A stretch of DNA of 64,000 nucleotides, taken from Candidatus Latescibacterota bacterium (GTDB lineage Bacteria > Latescibacterota > UBA2968). The stretch covers positions 124,001-188,000 of the forward strand of contig JAJEHL010000049.1 of the NCBI GenBank assembly GCA_022823725.1, given 5' to 3'. This document shows, one piece after another, positions 25,465 to 34,300 of this stretch (position 1 is its first letter; each line of letters starts with the position of its first letter). Position numbers and translations under genes: made by a program. The notes beneath the pieces were generated by a model. That model did not search any database. It had not been told where the DNA came from and saw only the letters and a list, made by a program, of their open reading frames with translations.

Positions 25465-26841
25465 ATGTTGACACGGATGCGGCTGAAAAACTTCAAGTCC
25501 TGGAAGGATACCGGAGACATTGAGTTTAAGCCCATCACGGGCTTCTTCGGTTCCAATAGCTCTGGCAAAACCAGCCTGTTTCAAGCACTGCTTCTGATGA
25601 AACAGACCGTTGATTCCTCGGATCAGGGGGCTGTTTTCCACTTTGGCGATGAAAAAACTCTGGTGAATTTAGGTGACTTTGAGAGCGTCATACACAAGCA
25701 CGATACAGAGCAAATTCTGAAGTTTTCGCTTGACTGGATTTCTAAGAGTCAGTTTGTGATACCAGATGATTACTCGGGAGGAACTGTATTACAACATGAC
25801 AACATAGGGTTCGAGATTGAGACGAAGGAGGAGAGTATTGGCTCTGGAAAATCGCTAATGCTGGAAGAGATGGCCTATCGGGTCGCCGATGGTCGTCGGT
25901 TTGGGATGCGGCGCGTACCTGATCGGATGGCTTATGATGTGTTTGCGCGTGGGACTGACTTAGATCGTACTTTCCGTGGCAAGGAGGCCGAGTATGCTGG
26001 TCGCCCATTCAAGTTTCACGATTTTCCATATTGGGCGCATAGTTTTTTCAGAGGCTACAAGTTCATAGACGAACTCCAATTCGGATTGGAATTACTTCTG
26101 CGCGATTTGTACTACCTTGGTCCTCTCCGCGCCTATCCAAATCGCATATACGCCCGATCAAGTGGTCAACCCAGTGATGTGGGGCGAGCCGGTGAGTCCG
26201 TAGTGGATGCGATACTATCGTCCATAGAACAGGGGCAAGTAATAGATTGGGATAGTGATTTAAGTGACCTTACCCTTGATAAATACATCGCAGGATGCCT
26301 AAAAAATCTCGGGCTTGTCCACGACTTTCGTGTCGAAGCACTAACTGAGGGTAGGCGGTTGTTCCAGGTCAAGGTTCGCAAGTCGCCCAATTCAGCCGAA
26401 GTACTTCTTACGGACATTGGCCTCGGGGTTTCTCAGATTCTTCCTGTGCTGGTGCTGTGCTTCTATGTTCCGCGAGGATCCAATCCTACAGTGATTCTGG
26501 AACAGCCAGATATTCACCTGCATCCATCAGCTCAAGCTGGCCTTGCCGATGTCTTCATTGACGCCTGGAAGCAACGCAACGTACAGATATTGTTCGAGAG
26601 CCACAGCGAGCATCTGCTTCTCAGGCTTCAGCGCCGCATCGCTGAAGGGGAGATCAAGAAGGATGAAGTCGGCTTGTTTTTTTGTTCGACGGATGACAAT
26701 GGTGTGTCATGCCTTAGCCAACTCGAAATTGACCAATACGGAAATATTTCCAATTGGCCAAAGGATTTCTTTGGGGACCAGTTCGGCGAGATTGCTGCTA
26801 TGAGTGAGGCCGCGCTGAAGAGGCAGGGAGATGCTGAGTGA
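25465..26841 (+). CDS. AAA/ABC-type ATPase with DUF3696-like C-terminus
   Basis: 458 aa SMC/OLD-like ATPase. Walker A is GSNSSGKTS (29-37); YLGPLRAYPNR (217-227) is a family hallmark; the ABC signature region is TDIGLGVSQ (316-324); Walker B is PTVILEQPD (341-349); the switch His is in FESHSEH (377-383); the C-terminal WPKDFFGDQFGE (431-442) is DUF3696-like. SD AAGGAGG precedes the ATG. The stop overlaps the PIN-like gene by 4 bp (GTGA). Paired ATPase-nuclease operons of this build are typical of phage defence (Septu and PARIS follow the same logic with other effectors), so it probably senses or gates the nuclease. Confidence 0.9.
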   Translation: MLTRMRLKNFKSWKDTGDIEFKPITGFFGSNSSGKTSLFQALLLMKQTVDSSDQGAVFHFGDEKTLVNLGDFESVIHKHDTEQILKFSLDWISKSQFVIPDDYSGGTVLQHDNIGFEIETKEESIGSGKSLMLEEMAYRVADGRRFGMRRVPDRMAYDVFARGTDLDRTFRGKEAEYAGRPFKFHDFPYWAHSFFRGYKFIDELQFGLELLLRDLYYLGPLRAYPNRIYARSSGQPSDVGRAGESVVDAILSSIEQGQVIDWDSDLSDLTLDKYIAGCLKNLGLVHDFRVEALTEGRRLFQVKVRKSPNSAEVLLTDIGLGVSQILPVLVLCFYVPRGSNPTVILEQPDIHLHPSAQAGLADVFIDAWKQRNVQILFESHSEHLLLRLQRRIAEGEIKKDEVGLFFCSTDDNGVSCLSQLEIDQYGNISNWPKDFFGDQFGEIAAMSEAALKRQGDAE

Positions 26842-27335
26842 GTAGGAGCAAGGCGGAAGTAGTCATGGATACCAATGTCGCTGTTGTTGCAAATGGTAAG
26901 AGTGGACAGGCAGACAAAGATTGTATATTGGAGTGTATAGCAAGATTACGTCACATACAAGAAGATTGCCTCCTCCTCCTGGACGATAGAAACCGAATTA
27001 TCGACGAGTACCGGAACAATCTTAACCCTTCCGGGCAGCCAGGTCCCGGTGACGCCTTCTTTCTGTGGCTATGGCAAAATCAGGCCAATCAAGAGTATTG
27101 TCGAAATATTGCGGTGACGCCTCATGAAGATCGCGGATTTGAGGAATTTCCTGATGATCCAGATCTCAGTACTTTTGACCGAGATGATCGCAAGTTTGTT
27201 GCTGTGGCACTGGCAAGCGAGACAGAGCCGGAGGTGCTGAATGCCTCAGATACGGATTGGTGGCACCACCGTCAAACGTTACAAGAGCACGGCGTTGAGA
27301 TAGTCTTTCTCTGTCCAGAACTGATGGAAGGATAG
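26838..27335 (+). CDS. PIN-domain-like nuclease, partner of the ATPase
   Basis: 165 aa. The N-terminus KAEVVMDTNVAVVANG matches strand 1 of PIN domains with Asp11; further acidic candidates are Glu57 (IIDEYRN), the FDRDDRKFVAVALAS segment (Asp114-117) and NASDTDWW (Asp138/140) leading to a strand VEIVFLCPE. This D-E-D-D pattern fits a metal-dependent RNase. The GTG start lies inside the ATPase stop, so translation is coupled. Probable effector of a two-gene immunity or toxin module. Not a canonical VapC: it is longer and has no small antitoxin. Confidence 0.72.
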   Translation: MSRSKAEVVMDTNVAVVANGKSGQADKDCILECIARLRHIQEDCLLLLDDRNRIIDEYRNNLNPSGQPGPGDAFFLWLWQNQANQEYCRNIAVTPHEDRGFEEFPDDPDLSTFDRDDRKFVAVALASETEPEVLNASDTDWWHHRQTLQEHGVEIVFLCPELMEG

Positions 27336-27701
27336 GGCAACTTGCATTGACTACGGGGCACACTCAGGAAGCGGCAAATTGAGGTGTCCCTATCGCTTAA
27401 CACTATTAACCCTACAGGGGTATAAGTAGGGGTGCAAGCTGGGGTGCAAGCTGGGGTGCGAGATAATTACGAAAAGTGGACAATGATAATTTCGCAGGTC
27501 AAGTTACAGGGCAAGTTGTGAGGCAGCCAGAATCAGGGACCGGGGTCCAAGTAGGGGGCCAAGTAGGGGGCCAAGTAGGGGTCCAAGTAGGGGCCAAGTA
27601 GGGGGCCAAGATAGGGTTGGGATCGGAAGGTGACAATCTTATGGGTCAAGTCACAGGGTAGGTTGTTAGGCAGTCTGAGGTCCTAAAAAGAAGAAGGCGA
27701 C
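27336..27701. other. 366-bp decayed, repeat-rich DNA after the PIN gene
   Basis: No intact gene. It holds GGGGTGCAAGCT repeats (27430-27460) and a GTAGGGGGCCAA array. The segments near 27495-27530 (caggtcaagttacagggcaa...) and 27643-27676 (gggtcaagtcacagggtagg...) are diverged copies of each other. Short frames read Val-Gln-Val-Gly and Gln-Val-Thr-Gly repeats like the linkers near the C-terminus of AlbA_2/HTH proteins, so this may be a dead gene of that family. Confidence 0.45.
27544..27611 (+). repeat. Tandem repeat of a 12-13-bp GTAGGGG(G/T)CCAA unit
   Basis: About six copies of GTCCAAGTAGGG / GGCCAAGTAGGG stand head to tail. In one frame they read Val-Gln-Val-Gly-Gly-Gln-Val-Gly before a one-base length change breaks the frame. 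There are no unique spacers, so it is not a CRISPR array. Confidence 0.75.
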
Positions 27702-27860
27702 ATGAGCGAGAGCCAGAACATCGAATGGAAAGAGACGTAGCGAGACGAATATGTGAAATGGGTCTGCGGTTTCGCCAATACTCAGGGCGACGACGGTCTG
27801 TGGTTGAAGTTTCCATTCTCCACTGCGTATCAAGTGCCCGATTCCCCTGTCGGTAGTACC

Positions 27861-27980
27861 ACTACCCAAGAAACTACCCAAGAAACTACCCAAAAAACTA
27901 CCCAAAAAACTATCCTAAAAACTACCCAAAAAACTATCCTAAAAACTATCCTAAAAACTACCCAAGAAACGACCTAAGAA
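27861..27980 (+). repeat. Ten 12-bp tandem repeats (ACTACCCAAGAA type) inside the AlbA_2 pseudogene
   Basis: Ten units of ACTACC/TCCAAGAA-type sequence with variants ACTACCCAAAAA and ACTATCCTAAAA. In frame they code Thr-Thr-Gln-Glu/Lys or Thr-Ile-Leu-Lys. The last unit has become ACGACCTAAGAA, giving the TAA stop. The array is a slippage hot spot. Confidence 0.85.
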
Positions 27981-27983
27981 CAA

Positions 27984-28049
27984 GAGAAAACCAGGGAGAA
28001 AACCAGGGAGAAAACTAGGGAGAAAACTGGGGAGAAAACTAGGGAGAAA
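27984..28049 (+). repeat. 12-bp GAGAAAACCAGG tandem repeats
   Basis: About five and a half units of GAGAAAAC(C/T)AGG in frame, coding Glu-Lys-Thr-Arg repeats that link to the winged helix of the pseudogene. A second, unrelated 12-bp array directly beside the first. Confidence 0.8.
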
Positions 28050-28221
28050 ATTTTGACCCTGATCGCCGCCAATCCCTCAATCACCACAGCGGAACTGGCG
28101 AACCAACTCGAAATCACAGCAAAGGGAATTGAGTGGCAGATCAGTAAGCTAAAAAAAATGGGTGTCCTTGAACGGATCGGGCCCGCCAGGGGAGGCCATT
28201 GGAAAGTAGTGGAGACAAAGG

Positions 28222-28320
28222 ATGAGTAAGGTCGGACAACGAGAGATTCTCACGCAGAAGCGCGTGATTGCGTTTTTCAAGGATGATAACGGAGTTATGC
28301 CAGAGGTAGTCCAGTTTTAG
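28222..28320 (+). pseudogene. Relic: first 32 codons of a type I restriction endonuclease hsdR
   Basis: ATG at 28222 overlaps the end of the AlbA_2 pseudogene as ATGAGTAA, a normal coupling for these gene pairs. The peptide begins MSKVGQREILTQKRVIAFF, which matches the start of HsdR proteins (K-V-G-Q-R-E-x-x-T-Q-x-R-V-I), then runs out of similarity and stops at 28318-28320. The rest of hsdR is gone, and hsdM and hsdS are not in the window. The next gene starts 26 bp on. Confidence 0.65.
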
Positions 28321-28346
28321 GCTACGAAAGACTGAGGATCAGCACA

Positions 28347-29591
28347 ATGAAACGTTCGGAATTGCTCGAACTGATAGCCGGGGGTGAGAACTCTGGTGTA
28401 GAGTTTAAGCGGGATGACTTGCGTCCGGAGCAACTCGCGAGGGAGGTGGTGGCGCTCGTCAATTTTCAGGGGGGGCGCGTCCTTCTCGGCGTGGAAGACG
28501 ACGGTTCCATCACCGGCATACAGAGAGACCATCTCGAGCGTTGGGTGATGGATTCCGTGTTTGGTCGCGTGGTACATCCAATGATACTCCCGTTCTACGA
28601 GGAAATCCCAATAGACGATGTGCGCCGAGTCGCGGTCATTACGGTTACGCAAGGTACTACAAAACCCTATGTCGTGCGGTATCGCGGTAGGGAAGATATT
28701 TACATACGGGTTGGCAGTACGTCCCAACTGGCTTCGCGCGAGCAGCAAGCACGGCTTTTCGCTGCTGGCGGTTTGATTCACACAGAGTTATTGCCGGTTT
28801 CCGGTAGTGGCCTTAGCGAGTTGAGCAGGGAAAGGCTGGTGGATTATCTCACATCTATTGTTGGAGATCGAGATGTACCGGAGACCGATGATGCGTGGAA
28901 TGAGCGACTTTGTGCGTTGGGATTTATGGTCGAGCGGGAGGATGGTCCGCCTGTCTGTACGATCGCCGGGTTGATTTTGTTCGGCTATCGACCGCGCCGC
29001 CTGTTGCGCCATGCCGGTATTCGCTGGATGTGTTTCGATGGGGAGGAAAAGACTTATGAGGCTCTTGACGATCAGGTGATTGAAGGACCGCTTGTCGATC
29101 TCTGGCGGGTGCTGTCGGGGGGGCGTGAACTTGTGGAAAAGGGTCTCATTGAACGTCTTGCCGATGCGATGCGGCCATTCGTGTCCGAGGAGGCAGGGGA
29201 GGTAGATGAGTCCATGCGACGGGAACGGCGTTGGCACTATCCGCTGGATGCTATGCGCGAAGGCATTGTCAACGCGCTCACGCATCGGGACTGGACGCGG
29301 TATGAGCAAATCGAAGTGGCCCGTTACGCAGATCGCATTGAGATTACAAGCCCCGGTGCGTTGCAAAATGGCATGACAATTGAAAAAATGGTCGCTGGAC
29401 AGCGTATTCCCCGCAATTTGCTCATCTCCGAGACATTGCGGGACTACAGCTATTCCGATGCGCGCGGCATGGGGGTGAGAAACAAGATCATTCCACTGAT
29501 GCGGGCGCAAAACGGCGTTGACCCGGAGTTTGAGGCGACCGAAGATTATCTGCGGTTGACGTTGCGTAGAGGCTCGACACATCAACTATAG
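28347..29591 (+). CDS. AlbA_2 (Schlafen-like) ATP-binding protein with HATPase domain
   Basis: 414 aa, intact. The AlbA_2 domain (about 1-125) has ESxGVEFKRDD-like SGVEFKRDDLRPEQL, FQGGRVLLGVEDDGSITG and an ITVTQGTTKPY strand. The C-terminal part has the GHKL ATP site: PLDAMREGIVNALTHRDW (N-box Glu, Asn and His) and DRIEITSPGALQNGM. Family members are putative regulators or accessory proteins often found with restriction and other defence genes. Start has a weak upstream box. Its end overlaps the convergent GH127-like gene by 6 bp. Confidence 0.87.
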   Translation: MKRSELLELIAGGENSGVEFKRDDLRPEQLAREVVALVNFQGGRVLLGVEDDGSITGIQRDHLERWVMDSVFGRVVHPMILPFYEEIPIDDVRRVAVITVTQGTTKPYVVRYRGREDIYIRVGSTSQLASREQQARLFAAGGLIHTELLPVSGSGLSELSRERLVDYLTSIVGDRDVPETDDAWNERLCALGFMVEREDGPPVCTIAGLILFGYRPRRLLRHAGIRWMCFDGEEKTYEALDDQVIEGPLVDLWRVLSGGRELVEKGLIERLADAMRPFVSEEAGEVDESMRRERRWHYPLDAMREGIVNALTHRDWTRYEQIEVARYADRIEITSPGALQNGMTIEKMVAGQRIPRNLLISETLRDYSYSDARGMGVRNKIIPLMRAQNGVDPEFEATEDYLRLTLRRGSTHQL

Positions 29592-31136
29592 AGGCTCGAA
29601 GTAGGTCAGGTCAGCGCCGTGATTTTCCATGGCGAGTACTGAGTCTCCTTGCAGGCGTACTTTGATGTCCCGCGTGCGGTGTTTCAATACGGTTTCGCGC
29701 TCGGCGAGGGGAAAGCGCATTTCGATGGGGGTGTTGACCCGAGGCTCGGGGATTAAGAGATAGCCATTGGAGCAGGTGAAGCGGTCGGCGATGGCGATAT
29801 CGGACGGATCGACCCAGGTCGGGATGCGGACATACAGGGGGCCGGGGGATTTGACGGTGATTCTCAGGCAGTCATTTGTGTAGGGTGATTCGACTTTGAG
29901 ATGATCGGTTTCGAGGTCGAAATGGAGATTCACCCGGTGGATTGAGGATTCTGTGCGTGCGGCTTCGCGCAGGACTTCGCAGAGTGAACCGACGCCCCCG
30001 CCTACGATGTCTGTGTTAAAGCTGATTCGCTCGAAGCCGAGGGGCGCGTGACCATAAGGTGCGGGGAAGCCAAAGCCGCCGAGATGCCGGTCTGCGACCT
30101 GGCGAAGGCCGTCTATGTTGTGCGGGTTCGGTGGGTCTTCTATGAAGCTGTTGTCGCGCAATTGTGAAGGCAGAATGTGACATCGCGTGATGCGCTCGGC
30201 GTCTTCAAAATATTCGGTATATCCCTTTCTGCCCAGTATCAGGGCTGTTTCGACAATATCGCCCGTGTTGTTGATCTCTCCGCGATCTGGACTCGCATCA
30301 TCTCCACTGTTCTCGATTACCCATCCAATTTCATCTCGAATTTCCCACAGTCCATTGTCGTAAAATGCTTTGACCCGATTGAGCAATCGCGCGTCATCGA
30401 GAAGGTCTGCGAGTTGTGCGAGCGAAGACATGACGCAGGTTGTCGAATGGGTATGCGATCCGAAGCTCTCGCGGTCGTAAGCGCCCGATTCGAGGAAGAA
30501 CTCGCGGGTCGTTTTTTCTTTTAAGATTACGGCGAGTTCGAGGGCAGGTCCGTAGCCCGTGGCGCGGTAGTATTTGACAAGGGGACCGATTGATCGCGCG
30601 ATGCCGGTGATAAAGGTGTTCTCGCGCACTTCTATGCCGTGCTCGTTTTTAAGGCGATTGAAGTCCCAGCCTGAATCCGGATCGAATAGCTCGAATATGT
30701 CCCGGATGCTGTTTTCGGCGATTTCGCGCGCGCGATCGGAATTTCTGTATTTGACCAGTGAGTACAGGGCGTGAAAGCCTTCGCGCACATTGTGGGTCGT
30801 GAAGCTGTTGACCGGTCCATCGACCTCTGTGCGGTTGAGGGGGAGCGCGACCGGTCCGCTGTAGGAGAAGAAGGCGGCGTTGGCGTGTTTTTCAATTGCA
30901 TCGGGATCCACAGATATGCCAGCGGCGTCTTCGGCGTTGAGCAATGCGTTGAGATGTCGGCCAGGCACATGTGACTCGGTGTGGACGCCGCTAAATCGCA
31001 ATTGTGGGTCTGGTCTGACTTCGGAACCGAAGAAGGGCATGTCGTTGTCGTCTGCGTTGAAGACATTGCTCATCATTCGGCAGCCCAGGCGAATTGCGTC
31101 GGTGATGTCGGTGGTGTTGATGTTGGAGAGTTTCAT
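29586..31136 (-). CDS. GH127/DUF1680-like glycoside hydrolase
   Basis: 516 aa, six-hairpin (alpha/alpha) type. Segments typical of the beta-L-arabinofuranosidase group include ALPLNRTEVDGPVNSF-like N-terminal repeats, WVIENSGDDASPDRGEINNTGDIVETAL and a C-terminal beta domain (LYVRIPTWVDPSDI). The full Cys/Glu catalytic set of GH127 was not located, so the link is at superfamily level. No signal peptide. It diverges from the large TonB receptor gene, which suggests joint use of a plant- or algal-type sugar. Confidence 0.65.
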   Translation of the reverse strand: MKLSNINTTDITDAIRLGCRMMSNVFNADDNDMPFFGSEVRPDPQLRFSGVHTESHVPGRHLNALLNAEDAAGISVDPDAIEKHANAAFFSYSGPVALPLNRTEVDGPVNSFTTHNVREGFHALYSLVKYRNSDRAREIAENSIRDIFELFDPDSGWDFNRLKNEHGIEVRENTFITGIARSIGPLVKYYRATGYGPALELAVILKEKTTREFFLESGAYDRESFGSHTHSTTCVMSSLAQLADLLDDARLLNRVKAFYDNGLWEIRDEIGWVIENSGDDASPDRGEINNTGDIVETALILGRKGYTEYFEDAERITRCHILPSQLRDNSFIEDPPNPHNIDGLRQVADRHLGGFGFPAPYGHAPLGFERISFNTDIVGGGVGSLCEVLREAARTESSIHRVNLHFDLETDHLKVESPYTNDCLRITVKSPGPLYVRIPTWVDPSDIAIADRFTCSNGYLLIPEPRVNTPIEMRFPLAERETVLKHRTRDIKVRLQGDSVLAMENHGADLTYFEPL

Positions 31137-31313
31137 GTTATGAGGACTTGTTTAAGGGATGATTTCGCGGTTTTTTTTTTGAATAACCCTTTTTTTTTTA
31201 TAAGATAACGGGCAAACTTCCACTTGACAATGGGAATTGGAGGCCATAAACTTACATTCAGGTTAATATGTATATTTTTCGTTGCAGTTTTTTTCACCCC
31301 AAAGGAGGTAAGC
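31137..31313. promoter_or_regulatory. Divergent promoter region with two T10 tracts and a TTGACA box
   Basis: TTGACA at 31224-31229 with TAAACT at 31247-31252 (17-base spacer) can serve the TonB receptor; AAAGGAGGT at 31301-31309 is its ribosome binding site, 4 bases before the ATG. Two runs of ten T (31171-31180 and 31190-31199) lie upstream and could vary in length by slippage. Confidence 0.45.
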
Positions 31314-34300
31314 ATGAAGAACGTTTACAGAGATGTTTTTCGCCTGCCGGGATTTTGGGTGGCACTGTTGTGTACAGTGTTGCTCGCCTTACCAGTTGGG
31401 CTGCATGCACAGACCACGGGGAAAATCGCCGGGCGCGTTACAGATGCAGACACTGGCGAGCCATTGCCTGGTGCCAATGTCGTTGTGATGGGTACAACGA
31501 TGGGCGCGACGGTCGATGTCAACGGCGAATACTTCATTTTGCGCGTGTCGCCAGGCACTTACGAAGTGCGCGCTTCTCTCGTGGGTTATCAGAGTGTTTC
31601 CAAGACCGAGGTGGAAGTGCTTTTAGACCGCACTGCAACGGTTGACTTCCAGCTCAAAGAATCTACGGTCGAGTTGGATGCTATTGTGGTGACCGCCGAT
31701 CTCGATCCCGTGCAGATGGACGTATCGTTTGCGCAGCAGGCGATTACGCAGGCGCAACTCGAGGCTATTCCCGTTGGTGCGCGCATCCGGGATCAGGTCG
31801 CCACGCAGGTGGGTTTAGATAAAGATGCGTGGGGTATTACCATTCGCGGTGAAAACTCTACGTCAATCGGTTTTAACATGGACGGCGTGACCTCGGCTGA
31901 CCACCGCCAACAGCGCGCTTATACATCTTTTTCAAAGACCGCGGTCAAACAGGTTCAGGTGCTCACGGGTGGTTTTAATGCCGAATACGGGAATATCCGC
32001 GGCGGAGTCGTGAACTTTGTGACCAAAGAGCCCAGCCAGTTTTTTACTTCGGCAGAAGGCACGTACAATCCCGCTGGCAAGAAGCACTTTGGTCCAAATC
32101 TTTATTCTGAAGAAAATTGGTGGGATGTGGGACGTTTTCAGTCCAATACGCCTACCGAGGATCGAAATGGAGATGGTGAGCCGGACTTTATTGGCTGGAA
32201 CCAGGAACTCGCAAATCGCACAGCAGGTGGCGCAACATGGGGGGCTGGCGTAAGCGGCGATCCCATTACCACTGTTGAACAGGCAAAGGCGATATGGGAT
32301 TGGCAGCATCGGAGTTATGACGGAGACGATCCGTATGCCGACGGTCCGTTTAACGCAAATCCAGAAGACCGCGATTACGATTATTTGTGGGATATTACGG
32401 TTGGTGGCCCGATTTTGAAGGATAAGGTGGGGTTCACGGCGTCGAGCCGCAAGGAGCGTATGGCCTATCCCTTTGATGTGGGCACGGTTTCTTATCGAGA
32501 CAATACCACACAACTCAAACTGACGTTTACCCCCACGGCCACGACCAAATTGAGTGTGCAGTATATTCGGGGGTTCCAGCACGGGAGCCATCAGGGCAAT
32601 AATGTGGGTGTGCCACAACGCACACAGCAGGCGGTTTTTGAGAACTACACCCATTCCCGCATGTTTATGCCCTCTGCCGATTACCAGAAGATGCAAATTG
32701 AGCGCAATCACGGGTTGGTTTCCTGGACACACACTTTATCTGCCAAGACGTTTTACAACTTGACAGCGCGGTTTGGCGGTGTGGATTGGACAACGCAATG
32801 GCATCCGCTAAAGCAGTCCAATGCGCCCGCAATAGCCATCCACACAGATGGTTCGAGCGAACAGGTCAACGACGATGCCAGTGCGGATGCGGCCAGAGCG
32901 CGGGGTGCCGTGGTTCTGAACGAAGCCCCCTTTGGCTGGAATTACAATCCCGGCGGCAATGACATTCTCAATATTTACCGAATGCAGGGTGGTGGTGGCA
33001 ATAGCCGCGCAGGCGACTGGTCAACCATTGATGAACTCGATATTACGGCTGATTTCACCAGCCAGATTACCCCGCATCACCAGATTAAAGCCGGTGTTCA
33101 GGTGCATCACTTCAATTTGCACGAAAACCGGGGTTATGTGCCAGCCGCGGTTCCCGAATACAGCGATCCCATTTTCAGAGATGAGTACGAAGGCCCGCGC
33201 ACCAGTTCATCGGGTGATGTGATCTTTCCGTGGACCGGGCGCAATGATTCGGATTTGCCCAACAACGGCGATATCAACGGAGATGGCGTTCTCAATGAGT
33301 CGGATGTGCCTTCGGGCGGTGCGACGGGTGACCACAATAACTATTTTGTAAAAACCCCGATCTTCGGCGGTATCTTTTTCCAGGACAGGATGGAGTATCG
33401 CGATATCGTGGTCAATGCGGGTGCTCGTCTGGATTGGCATCGTCCCGATCTTTACTTCGACCTTCCGAATGAAACCCACGCCCCGTGGTTTGGCAGAGAT
33501 GCCGAAGCTGTTTATCGCGCGGTGCGCAAGGTGCGTCCGCCAACCGATTGGGCTTTCAGCCCCCGTTTTGGCGCGTCTTATCCGATTACGGATTTGAGCA
33601 AAATGTTCATCAACTACGGGCACTTTAACCAGATTGTGAATACGCGCGATATGTATCGCACACAGAGCGGTTTGGGGCAGTCGCTGGAGTTTTTTGGCAA
33701 TCCGTGGTTGAAGATGGAGCGCACGATTCAGTATGAGATGGGGTATGAACGCAGCTTCCAGGGCCAGTATCTTTTGACGGGAACGGTTTATTTCAAAGAT
33801 GGAGAGAACGAAGCCTGGCCCGATGTGCGGATCAGGGGAGCATTTAACACGGGCGCACCTCGCAATACGCAAAATGCCTTTGTGACTGATGCGCGCGGGC
33901 TGGAACTGAAGTTACAGAAGACGCGGGGCCAGTTCTTTACCGGTTTCTTGTCTTATGATATTCGCCAGGCGCGGGTTCGCAACACAGCGTGGCGAGATAT
34001 CCGCGATGCGAAGACGGTGTCAACACCTTCGACAACCGTGATTGAATGGAGTCCGAACAATGCTGCGCCACCATTTAAGGCAAAGCCGCAGATAAAGTTG
34101 GGTGGCAATTTCCGAACGCCCCTCGATTACGGCGGCGAACAGAGAATGCTCAAGGGCGGCTGGAATCTCGGTTTCTACCTTGATCGCGAGGCGGGTGAGT
34201 GGTTTAACTACAACCCGGGCAATGCAGATGCTTCGCTGATCAATGTGCTCAACGCGCAGTGGGTTGATGAATACGCCGCGCACCTGCGTATTTCCAAGAT

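Larger units (their letters stand above)
27702..28229 (+). pseudogene. Broken AlbA_2 / winged-helix gene of a type I R-M accessory type
   Basis: One reading frame of 176 codons with two internal stops (TAG 27738-27740 at a conserved Trp position in KET*RDEY; TAA 27975-27977). It begins MSESQNIEWKET, the start of AlbA_2 (Schlafen-like) proteins, reaches WVCGFANTQGDDG, then jumps directly to a region that belongs near the C-terminus, so most of the AlbA_2 and HATPase parts are deleted. Then come Thr-Gln-rich and Glu-Lys-Thr-Arg repeats and an intact winged helix (ILTLIAANPSITTAELANQL ... GGHWKV). Such genes accompany hsdR, and here an hsdR start overlaps its end. Confidence 0.8.

Noticed and set aside
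27861-28049. CRISPR array
   Set aside because: Units are 12 bp, contiguous and in frame with no unique spacers; they code protein repeats of a pseudogene.
31224-31313. N-terminal extension of the TonB receptor
   Set aside because: It would begin within the TTGACA box; the perfect AAAGGAGGT places the start at 31314.
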